Positions 34,506 through 41,638 of a stretch of DNA of 64,000 nucleotides are shown here, piece by piece. The first letter of the stretch is position 1. Each line of letters begins with the position of its first letter. The translations under genes were made by a program, and so were the position numbers. Source of the stretch: Cohnella sp. SGD-V74 (GTDB lineage Bacteria > Bacillota > Bacilli > Paenibacillales > Paenibacillaceae); the NCBI RefSeq assembly GCF_003001675.1, contig NZ_PVYW01000009.1:228457-292456 (forward strand). Direction: 5' to 3'. A model generated the notes under the pieces. That model searched no databases, had not been told where the DNA came from, and worked only from the letters and a program-made list of their open reading frames with translations.

Positions 34506-35390
34506 ATGGATAAAAAGTTAAAAAATTATTTTATATTCGTGAAACGGCGGGAGATGAGGTCCGTGTACGAATTTTTTGATCGTTTTTATCCGCATATTCT
34601 GAACGTTATCCATGGCAAATTGGAGCATTGGGAGACGCAGGGGACGCAAATCTACAAAAAGTCGACCAGCAGGCTCAGCTTGTTTTACGTGTACGAGGGT
34701 CAAGGCAACATGGAGCTGGACGGGAAGAAATATCCGCTGTCGGAAGGAATCGTCGCCCAAATTCCGCTTAAGCGCAAGCTCGTCATTCGCAACGCTCCCG
34801 AGGCGCCTCTCCGCTACTTTATGATCGAATACGACTTTAAGCTGGTCCGATGGCAGGGAGAGCTTACCCGCTGCGAGGAACCGTCCGAGAAAAGCCTGCC
34901 GTTCGGCCTCGTCGAGCCGATGACGGATCACAGAGGGCTCCGCTCCGACATGCAGCTTCTCTACCGGATCTGGTCGGAGAAGAACAGCGGATATACCGGG
35001 CAAGCCAAGCTGCTCTTCTTCAATCTGCTGCTGCGGATCAGCGAACAGCTGCATGAGCGTCAGCAGGACGATTCGGCCGAGCGTTCGATCATGGACTGCG
35101 TCAACTATATCAACAACCACTATCAGGAATCGTTGGAACGAGAGTTGCTGGCTCGCAAGGTGTCGCTGTCCAGCAGTTATTTCTCGGTGCTGTTCAAGAG
35201 GTACGTCGGCTGCTCGCCGGTGCAATACATTACGAAAGTCAGGCTGGATAAAGCCATGCAACTGCTAAGGGGAAGCAACAAGCCGGTATCGGTCGTCGCG
35301 CTGGAGGTAGGTTTTCACGATCCGCTGTATTTCAGCCGGGTGTTCACCCGGGAGATCGGTGTGACGCCGCGGGCTTACCGGGAAGCGTGA
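34506..35390 (+). CDS. AraC-family transcriptional regulator
   Basis: This is a 294-residue cytosolic regulator. The N-terminal half is a cupin-like ligand domain (LSLFYVYEGQGNMELDGKKYPLSEGIVAQIPLKRKLVIRN). The C-terminal ~100 residues hold the two AraC helix-turn-helix motifs: ESLERELLARKVSLSSSYFSVLFKRYVGCSPVQY and KPVSVVALEVGFHDPLYFSRVFTREIGVTPRAYR. The latter contains the family signature. ATG 34506 follows GGTGG; an in-frame ATG at 34554 would still keep the cupin domain. It is divergent from a sugar-binding lipoprotein, the usual position of its target. Many AraC proteins of this kind in Paenibacillaceae control glycan uptake clusters. Confidence 0.92.
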   Translation: MDKKLKNYFIFVKRREMRSVYEFFDRFYPHILNVIHGKLEHWETQGTQIYKKSTSRLSLFYVYEGQGNMELDGKKYPLSEGIVAQIPLKRKLVIRNAPEAPLRYFMIEYDFKLVRWQGELTRCEEPSEKSLPFGLVEPMTDHRGLRSDMQLLYRIWSEKNSGYTGQAKLLFFNLLLRISEQLHERQQDDSAERSIMDCVNYINNHYQESLERELLARKVSLSSSYFSVLFKRYVGCSPVQYITKVRLDKAMQLLRGSNKPVSVVALEVGFHDPLYFSRVFTREIGVTPRAYREA

Positions 35391-35410
35391 GGGGATGCCC
35401 GGGGACGAAG

Positions 35411-35446
35411 CAGGCCAACTGGAGAGTGGTCATCCGGTTGGCCTGG
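35411..35446. terminator. Bidirectional hairpin between convergent regulators
   Basis: AGGCCAACTGG at 35412-35422 pairs with CCGGTTGGCCT at 35434-35444 with one wobble pair. It sits exactly between the convergent araC-type and iclR-type genes. No T run is present on either side. Confidence 0.6.
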
Positions 35447-35453
35447 AGGTCGA

Positions 35454-36227
35454 TCAGTTTTGGTGTCCGTACACTTTCATGCTCAGTTCTTCGCAAGCCC
35501 GCTTGATCCAGTCGTGGACTTTGCCCCACACTTCGCCGGTAATCCGGACGACCGGAATCGAGATGCTGACCGATGCGACCGTACGTCCGTCGGCGTCATG
35601 GATCGGTCCCGCGACGCAGTGGACGCCGTCCACGGTCTCGCCCATGTTGTAGCCGAATCCTTGGGAGCGCACTTTGTTCAGCTCCTTGATCAGATCCTGG
35701 AACGTGGAGATTGTCTTGTCGGTCACTTTCTCCAGCTCGTCGTGAGGGTAGAGGGCCCGCAGTTCGTCCATCGACATGTCGGCCAGCATGATCTTGCCGG
35801 AGGCCGTGGCGTGCAGCGGCAAAGTCGTCCCGACGTTCGGATTGAACCGGAGCGCTTGCGTGCTTACTTTCTCCCCGATATAGAGCAGATCGCTTCCCAC
35901 CTTAATGGCCAGGCTGGTCGTCTCGTTCAGGTCGTCGATGATTTTCTCCGCGATTAAATTAAACTCTCCGGTTAAGCTCGAGCTGCGCATGTAGCCGGAC
36001 CGAATCGTGAACAGCTTGTAGCCGATGCGGAATTGCTTGCCGGAGCGATCCGTCTCCAGGTAGCCCCTGTGGAGCATGTTCTGGAGAATCAGATAGGTGC
36101 TGCTCGGCGGCATGTTCAAGCCTTTGGAAATCTCCGTGAGATTATACGAATCCTTCTCGCCGGTAAAGAGCTCGAATATATCCAATACCCGGTCTGCTGA
36201 CTTGACTTTTGGCGTTTGTTGTCCCAT
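35454..36227 (-). CDS. IclR-family transcriptional regulator
   Basis: This is a 257-residue DNA-binding repressor/activator. The winged HTH spans about residues 8-70 (KSADRVLDIFELFTGEKDSYNLTEISKGLNMPPSSTYLILQNML, then GYLETDRSGKQFRIGYKL). The ligand-binding domain covers 85-250, with GTTLPLHATASGKIMLADMS, RSQGFGYNMGETVDGVHCVAGPI and the C-terminal VWGKVHDWIKRACEEL. Members of this family sense small metabolites such as 2-keto-3-deoxygluconate or aromatic acids. The ATG is preceded by AAGAAGGG. An imperfect TTCAC-N4-ATGAA site lies just after its own promoter and a perfect one 156 bp upstream, so autoregulation is probable. The same motif before the 9-18 kb operon marks that operon as a likely target. 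Confidence 0.93.
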   Translation of the reverse strand: MGQQTPKVKSADRVLDIFELFTGEKDSYNLTEISKGLNMPPSSTYLILQNMLHRGYLETDRSGKQFRIGYKLFTIRSGYMRSSSLTGEFNLIAEKIIDDLNETTSLAIKVGSDLLYIGEKVSTQALRFNPNVGTTLPLHATASGKIMLADMSMDELRALYPHDELEKVTDKTISTFQDLIKELNKVRSQGFGYNMGETVDGVHCVAGPIHDADGRTVASVSISIPVVRITGEVWGKVHDWIKRACEELSMKVYGHQN

Positions 36228-36253
36228 GCAGATAACACCCTTCTTGAAATTAG

Positions 36254-36306
36254 TTCACCAATATGAAACATAACCTCATATTACCGTACTCCCGCCAACT
36301 TGTCGA
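36254..36306 (-). promoter_or_regulatory. iclR promoter with overlapping candidate operator
   Basis: On the minus strand TCGACA (complement of 36301-36306) and TAATAT (complement of 36278-36283) are 17 bp apart. Between the predicted start (near 36271) and the gene lies TTCAC-CAAT-ATGAA (plus-strand 36254-36267), one mismatch from the palindrome seen at 9001 and 36383. This position fits autorepression. Confidence 0.5.
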
Positions 36307-36382
36307 TAGCACTATCGAGTTTTGTTATCCAGAATATTCCTGTCCTATTTTCATAACCGACTATTCCTTATATAAAAAAGTA

Positions 36383-36396
36383 TTCATAAACATGAA
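36383..36396. promoter_or_regulatory. Palindrome TTCAT-AAAC-ATGAA, candidate IclR-type operator
   Basis: This is a perfect interrupted palindrome of the same form as at 9001-9014. It lies 29 bp upstream of the extended -10 promoter of the glycosidase operon and between that operon and iclR. Confidence 0.5.
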
Positions 36397-36424
36397 AATT
36401 ATAGTTTTATATATATGAAATACA

Positions 36425-36433
36425 TGCTATAAT
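36425..36433 (+). promoter_or_regulatory. Extended -10 promoter of the glycosidase operon
   Basis: TGCTATAAT (36425-36433) is a perfect extended -10 element. The -35 region (TTTTAT) is poor, so an activator or the TG motif would be needed. It gives a leader of about 160 bases before the ATG at 36600. Confidence 0.6.
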
Positions 36434-36503
36434 GTGAAAGAATTAAACAAAATTTACTAGAGTGACAAGCAGGTTGCCGACATCGGGAGAGGAGGGAACT
36501 CGC

Positions 36504-36533
36504 GAAACGTTTCTAGTGTTGTATGCGTTTACA
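36504..36533. promoter_or_regulatory. cre-type sites in the glycosidase leader
   Basis: TGTATGCGTTTACA (36520-36533) fits the CcpA consensus TGWAANCGNTNWCA at 13 of 14 positions. A second LacI-type palindrome, GAAACGTTTC, lies at 36504-36513. Located inside the transcribed leader, they would act as catabolite-repression roadblocks. Confidence 0.6.
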
Positions 36534-36599
36534 TCGCGGTGCTGCCCAGTTGAGGATGGGGTTGGGAAAGACATCAATTTGACGGGAGTGAGTTCGATT

Positions 36600-38711
36600 A
36601 TGCGTAAACGTTATGGGTATGCCATGCTTGTCGCTTGTCTGCTGCTGACGATGGCGTCGAACGCGTTCGCCAATTCGGGAACGGGCGCTTCGACGTCCGG
36701 AACTTGGACGCTGTCGCAGTTGACCGATCTGAGCGCCAAGCTCGGCACGGAAATCGGACAGACGAGCCGGCCGCAGCTGCTCGCGTACCTGCAGCAGGTG
36801 AAGAGCGACGCGGATGCCGCGATCGCTGCTCCGGGGCTGTCGAATGACGAAGGCCTGGCGACGAAAGAAAGATTGGAATATGCGCTGCAACTGGCGAAGG
36901 ATGCGGGACAAGCTTCCGGAGTATGGACGGATACGCCGTTTATCGTCTACGGCGTTCCGGCGCTGAGCCCCGAGAAGCGGCTGCCGAATACGATTCCGAC
37001 CGACGGCGCGATTACCGATCAGATTCGGGTCGTGTCGGCTCAAGGGGATTACGAAGCGTCTTCGTTCGTCCTCGTTCCGCTTGCAGACGCGGCTTCGGTC
37101 ACGTTTACGGCCAACGATCTGCAAGGGACCGCGGGAACGATACAGGCGGACGCGGTCGATCTGCGCGTCGTCAAGACGTGGTATCAGGGCGGTACGGCTT
37201 GGCAGAGCTATTTCTTCGACGATACGAAGGACATGCTGACGCCCGAGCTGCTGCTTCACGACGAGAACCTGGTGAAGGTCGACCATCAGACGAAGCGCAA
37301 CTCCGTTCGCGTCGACTATCCCTCGGGCTCGCAGTACGTGGACATCTCCGGCAGCCCGCCGGCGGCGTTCTCATCTTACACCGCTCCGGTCGAAGACAGT
37401 CCGGTGCTGCTGCCGATCGAGCTGAAGCAAGGCGAATCAAAGCAGATGTGGATCACGACGAAGGTGCCGAGCGGCACGCCGGAAGGCATCTACACCGGAA
37501 CGATCGACATTGCGGCGAACGGGGTTCCCGCCGGACAGATCACGCTGAAAATCCGCGTGCTTCCGTTCGAGCTGCCGTCTCCGAAAACGTATTACGATCT
37601 CGACAAAGATTTCTACACGATGATCTATCATAACTCCCGCATGAAGGACGCGCTCACGGGTTTTGGCGGCGACGTGCAGAAAGCGGAGACGAGGCTTCTC
37701 AACCAATATCGCAATCTGGTCGAGCACAACGTCATCAACCTGCCGACGAACGCCGCCATTGACGTCAATAATCCTCAAGTCTATCTCCGCCAGCTGGAGC
37801 TGATGGAAGAAGCCGGTATGGATTTGAATCCGCTGTTCGGAGTCGGCCCGCTGTTCCCATCCAACGAAGACTATTCGATCTGGGGGCAGTACCTGCAAGC
37901 CAAAGCGGCTTACGAAGCGAATCCGACGCCTCAGAACCTGGCGCTCATGGAGCAGCGCTACGCCGCCTATGAGCAGACGCTGGTAGCGCCGAAAGCGTAT
38001 ACCCAGCAAGCGTTCGACATCGTTACGCAGGCGCTCGGTCATACGAACGTGTACTTCGACGCTTGGGACGAAGCGGAATGGCCGCGGTTGCTGTGGCAGC
38101 AGGAAATGTGGAGATACGTCAAGGAGGACATCGGCGCCAAAATTTTCGCGACCGGACACGACGATCACTTCAATCTCGAGATCAAGGAGGACTTCCTGAA
38201 CTGGGTCGGAGACCCGACTCGCGAGAAGTCGGGAGCCTGGCACGCGATGGGCGAGGACAAGATCATTACGAACTACGCCCACCCGCACTCCGGTCCGGAA
38301 AATCCCGACTTGATGCGCCAGCGTCACGGCATGTGGCTGTACAAGGCCAATTACGACGCGGTCTACAATTATATCTGGTATTTCGAAAGCCAGTACGTCA
38401 ACCCGTGGGCGGATTACGTGGACGCGACCTACCGGGCGTTCGGCTTCGTCTATCCGACGCAGTCGGACGTGATCGATACGATGGCGTGGGAAGGCTTCCG
38501 CGAAGGCATCGACGACATCCGCTACGCGACGAAGCTGAAGCAGGTAGCTGAAGACGCATTGAACTCGGGTAATTCGGCGCGCATCGCAGCCGCCAACAAA
38601 GCGCTGAACTGGCTGGAGACGACGGACGAGCGCAAGACGAACTCGGATCTGCTTCGCCTTGGCATCATCGACCATATCATGAAGCTGCTCGATCTGGAAA
38701 ACGGGAACTAG
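36600..38711 (+). CDS. Secreted GH123/DUF4091-like glycoside hydrolase
   Basis: This is an exported protein of 703 aa. ATG 36600 begins a clear signal peptide (MRKRYGYAMLVACLLLTMASNAFA); longer in-frame starts upstream would hide it. A helical segment (about 30-110) precedes a beta-sandwich (about 120-315). A TIM barrel (about 320-690) then resembles GH123 beta-N-acetylgalactosaminidase/DUF4091 proteins: YYDLDKDFYTMIYHNSR, NVYFDAWDEAEWPRLLWQQ with an Asp490-Glu491 pair matching the family catalytic pair, and MRQRHGMWLYKANYDAVYNYIWYFE. GH123 was founded on a Paenibacillus enzyme acting on GalNAc of glycosphingolipids, so an amino-sugar glycan substrate is plausible but unproven. It forms an operon with the next gene. 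Confidence 0.78.
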   Translation: MRKRYGYAMLVACLLLTMASNAFANSGTGASTSGTWTLSQLTDLSAKLGTEIGQTSRPQLLAYLQQVKSDADAAIAAPGLSNDEGLATKERLEYALQLAKDAGQASGVWTDTPFIVYGVPALSPEKRLPNTIPTDGAITDQIRVVSAQGDYEASSFVLVPLADAASVTFTANDLQGTAGTIQADAVDLRVVKTWYQGGTAWQSYFFDDTKDMLTPELLLHDENLVKVDHQTKRNSVRVDYPSGSQYVDISGSPPAAFSSYTAPVEDSPVLLPIELKQGESKQMWITTKVPSGTPEGIYTGTIDIAANGVPAGQITLKIRVLPFELPSPKTYYDLDKDFYTMIYHNSRMKDALTGFGGDVQKAETRLLNQYRNLVEHNVINLPTNAAIDVNNPQVYLRQLELMEEAGMDLNPLFGVGPLFPSNEDYSIWGQYLQAKAAYEANPTPQNLALMEQRYAAYEQTLVAPKAYTQQAFDIVTQALGHTNVYFDAWDEAEWPRLLWQQEMWRYVKEDIGAKIFATGHDDHFNLEIKEDFLNWVGDPTREKSGAWHAMGEDKIITNYAHPHSGPENPDLMRQRHGMWLYKANYDAVYNYIWYFESQYVNPWADYVDATYRAFGFVYPTQSDVIDTMAWEGFREGIDDIRYATKLKQVAEDALNSGNSARIAAANKALNWLETTDERKTNSDLLRLGIIDHIMKLLDLENGN

Positions 38712-38723
38712 GAGGGTATGCCC

Positions 38724-40793
38724 ATGTTGAGAAAAGCCAAGCGATATGCGCTGCTGCTGGCGGCGCTGCTCCTTGCGGCCACGTCTTTCCCGCATGCGTA
38801 TGCGGAGGCGAACGCCCCCAAGGTGAGCTATGAAGTCGTCTACACGACCGAGGACTTATCCACGCCGACGGCCTGGTATAACAGCGACTTCTTCGACAAT
38901 CCGGATTATAAGGAAAATCGCTTCGTGCAGTATTGGTGGGAGACGCCGATCGAGCCGGGCGGACCGCGCGATACCGGCCTGTACGCGGCGTATCGCGAGG
39001 ACGGCGTCTATATTTTCTTCCAATCGAACGAGCAGGAGCTGGATACGAACGGCGTGTTGAAAAACAGCTCGATCGAGCTGTTCGTCAAATACGGGCTGGG
39101 CGATCTGCCGTACCACCAAATGATTTTCGAGACGAACGGAAGCGCCGTGAACTATTACGAATGGCAGACGGAATATCGCGATAACTTGCCGCTCAAGGGC
39201 AACGCGGTGCTGACCAACGAGCAGATTCCTACGGGCTGGGGCAGCGTGCTGTACATCCCTTGGAAAGCCGCTTACAAGTACGTGCCGCTTGACGGCGAAG
39301 ATTGGGAGTTCGCGATGATCCGCTGGTCGCCTTCGCATTCTCCCACGTGGGGAGGCAAGGTGCACCAGGTTGGACGGTTTAACACGTTCGACATCGAAGA
39401 ACCGTCGCCGGCCGTGCGCACGGCGATTCAGAAGAACGTGATCCAGCAAGCCTGGCAGTCGTTCAACGCGTCGGTGTCCGAGCTGCAGGCCGAGTGGTTA
39501 AACGGCGACGCGGACGACGCGAATTTCTACAACACGCTCGTGCTGCCGCTGATCGCGCAAGGGCAGGCGAACGGCAGCCAGATCCCGAATCTGAACAGCT
39601 TGAGCGCAGCAGAGATCGACGAATTGTACGCGCATATCGACGGCTGGTTCGAGATTAAACGCGATGCCGAGGACAAGCGGGCCGCCTACATCCTGGACAA
39701 GCTGTTCGATGAGGGCGGCAGCGGCCAGCCGCCGGAAACTTCGCTTGCGCTGCAGCCGGAGCAGCCGGACGGCGAGAACGGCTGGTATGTCTCCGAGGTA
39801 ACGGTCAGCCTGGAGGCGATCGGGGGAAGCGGCGGCGGCTTCACGGAATACCGTCTGGGCGGCGGTGAGTGGACGGCGTATAGCGGACCGTTCGCGATCT
39901 CGGCGGACGGCGTTCATACGCTGGAATACCGGAGCGTCGATTCGGCTGGCAATGCGGAAGAAGCGAAGCAGACGGTCGTGTCGGTCGACCGGACCGCGCC
40001 GACGGCGACGGTCGCTTACAGCACAACAGATCCGACTTCGGGAACGGTGACGGCGACGATAACGCCGAGCGAAGCGGTGACGATTGCGAACAACGAAGGC
40101 GCGGACAGCTACGAGTTCTTGTATAATGGAAGCTTCACCTTCGAATTGGTCGACGCCGCGGGCAATGCGGGCACGGCGACGGCAACGGTAAGCAATATCG
40201 CGTCGAGCAGCACCGGCGTTCCCGGTAAGCCGGTTCTGTCCGATAACAACGGGCACGATACCGGCCTGATGGACGGGGACTACGACATCACGATGAACCT
40301 GTGGTGGGGCAACAACGGCCGGATCTACAAGCTGTACGAGAACGGCGTGCTGATCGATACGAAGCTTCTTGCCGATCAGGCGCCGCAAGCGCAGTCTGCG
40401 GTGACTTCGATATCCGGCAAGGAGAACGGCACTTATGTGTACTACGCGGAGCTGATCAACGAGTTCGGCACGACGACAAGCGATACGCGGACGGTCACCG
40501 TATCGCACGGGCTGCCGGCCAAGCCGGTGCTGTCGAGCAACAACTGGGACGGCGACGGCAACTACGACATTCAGATGAACCTGTGGTGGGGCATAAACGG
40601 TACGACTTATCGGCTGTACGAAAACGAGGTTCTGATCGCGGAGGTGCCGCTCACGGCGCAGTCGCCGCAAGCGCAGTCGGCCGTCGTGCCGGTCAGCGGC
40701 AAGGCGATCGGCACATACGAGTACCGCGGCGAGCTGGTGAACGCCGGCGGCGCGACTTCGAGCGACACGATTATCGTGCAGGTGACGAAATAA
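38724..40793 (+). CDS. Secreted carbohydrate-binding multidomain protein with ChiA N-terminal-like modules
   Basis: This is a 689-residue exported protein with signal peptide MLRKAKRYALLLAALLLAAT ending near AYA. Domains in order are: a CBM9-like beta-sandwich (about 30-230, SSIELFVKYGLGDLPYHQM); a helical stretch; an Ig-like module of the OmpL47 type (about 340-425, GGGFTEYRLGGGEWTAYSGP and YRSVDSAGNAE); a short bacterial Ig-like module; and two tandem ChiA N-terminal-like modules. Those two modules start PGKPVLSDNNG and PAKPVLSSNNW and contain ITMNLWWGNNGRIYKLYENG and IQMNLWWGINGTTYRLYENE. ATG 38724 is seven bases after GGAGGG; ATG 38718 is too close. No catalytic domain is visible, so it probably helps the glycosidase bind insoluble substrate. 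Confidence 0.8.
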   Translation: MLRKAKRYALLLAALLLAATSFPHAYAEANAPKVSYEVVYTTEDLSTPTAWYNSDFFDNPDYKENRFVQYWWETPIEPGGPRDTGLYAAYREDGVYIFFQSNEQELDTNGVLKNSSIELFVKYGLGDLPYHQMIFETNGSAVNYYEWQTEYRDNLPLKGNAVLTNEQIPTGWGSVLYIPWKAAYKYVPLDGEDWEFAMIRWSPSHSPTWGGKVHQVGRFNTFDIEEPSPAVRTAIQKNVIQQAWQSFNASVSELQAEWLNGDADDANFYNTLVLPLIAQGQANGSQIPNLNSLSAAEIDELYAHIDGWFEIKRDAEDKRAAYILDKLFDEGGSGQPPETSLALQPEQPDGENGWYVSEVTVSLEAIGGSGGGFTEYRLGGGEWTAYSGPFAISADGVHTLEYRSVDSAGNAEEAKQTVVSVDRTAPTATVAYSTTDPTSGTVTATITPSEAVTIANNEGADSYEFLYNGSFTFELVDAAGNAGTATATVSNIASSSTGVPGKPVLSDNNGHDTGLMDGDYDITMNLWWGNNGRIYKLYENGVLIDTKLLADQAPQAQSAVTSISGKENGTYVYYAELINEFGTTTSDTRTVTVSHGLPAKPVLSSNNWDGDGNYDIQMNLWWGINGTTYRLYENEVLIAEVPLTAQSPQAQSAVVPVSGKAIGTYEYRGELVNAGGATSSDTIIVQVTK

Positions 40794-40868
40794 CCGGGCT
40801 TTGAGCCCGGCGGCGGCAGCCGGTTCGGGGCAAGCTTCATTTGCTCCGGGCCGGTTGCTTTTTTCCAA
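40793..40868 (+). terminator. Terminator of the glycosidase operon
   Basis: There are two hairpins in series. CCGGGCT-TTG-AGCCCGG directly follows the stop codon. Then CGGTTCGGGGCAA pairs (with mismatches) with TTGCTCCGGGCCGG, and is followed by TTGCTTTTTTCC. The second is the functional terminator. Confidence 0.75.
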
Positions 40869-40892
40869 GGGAAGAAAGCCCTGAAGCCTCTG

Positions 40893-40920
40893 TTGACAAT
40901 TTCCAAATTATGCGTAGAAT
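40893..40920 (+). promoter_or_regulatory. Sigma-A promoter of the FMN reductase gene
   Basis: A perfect TTGACA at 40893-40898 and TAGAAT at 40915-40920 are separated by 16 bp. The predicted start is near 40927, with a leader of about 50 bases. Confidence 0.75.
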
Positions 40921-40978
40921 GGGCTGAAACGGTCTGTCTGCGCTATTTTTACGACCAATTGGAAGGGGAATTTGCAGG

Positions 40979-41539
40979 ATGAGCGAATCAGTCAAGTCCA
41001 TCGCCGTCATTTACGGCGGAACGCGGGACGAAGGGAATACGGAGATGCTGGCGGAGCAAGCCGTCGCGGGGCTGGCCGTCGAACGGATCTATTTGAGGGA
41101 CTATCGCATTCGGGCGATCGAAGACCGGCGCCATGCTCCCGGAGGCTTCCGGGAAGTGGACGACGATTATAACGCGATTATCGACCGGGTGCTTCCGCAC
41201 GACGTTCTGGTGTTCGCGACGCCGATCTATTGGTACGGGATGACCGGCGTGATGAAAAACTTCGTCGACCGCTGGTCGCAGACGCTAAGGGACGCAGACC
41301 GCCCTCAGTTCCGGGGGCGGATGAGAGCGAAGACGGCCTATGTGATTGCGGTGGGAGGGGACGAGCCCCGGCTGAAGGGACTGCCTCTCGTGAAGCAGTT
41401 TCAGCACATTTTCGAGTTTTTCGGCATGAAGTACGGCGGCTACATTCTGGGAGAGGCCAATCAGCCCGGCGAGATCGCGGGCGACAAGATTGCTTGCTAC
41501 CAGGCGCAGCGGCTGCGGGCCGAGCTGCACGAACGATAG
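40979..41539 (+). CDS. Flavodoxin-like NAD(P)H-dependent FMN reductase
   Basis: This 186-residue cytosolic flavoprotein belongs to the NADPH-dependent FMN reductase (flavodoxin_2/FMN_red) superfamily. The phosphate-binding loop of FMN is GGTRDEGNTEMLAEQAV near the N-terminus. The isoalloxazine loop is FATPIYWYGMTGVMKNFVDRW, the most conserved signature of the family, and VIAVGGDEPRLKGLPL follows. Such enzymes reduce quinones, azo or nitro compounds, or supply reduced flavin. The gene has its own promoter and no obvious operon partner; the large repeat protein begins 100 bp downstream. The physiological electron acceptor is unknown. Confidence 0.9.
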   Translation: MSESVKSIAVIYGGTRDEGNTEMLAEQAVAGLAVERIYLRDYRIRAIEDRRHAPGGFREVDDDYNAIIDRVLPHDVLVFATPIYWYGMTGVMKNFVDRWSQTLRDADRPQFRGRMRAKTAYVIAVGGDEPRLKGLPLVKQFQHIFEFFGMKYGGYILGEANQPGEIAGDKIACYQAQRLRAELHER

Positions 41540-41638
41540 AATCTCCCGACGCCGCAGCGGTTGTTGCCGGAGTCTGGTTACACCTTCCGGACATTGGATT
41601 CATAACATGGATAAATGTCTTGGAAGGGAGCTAAACAT

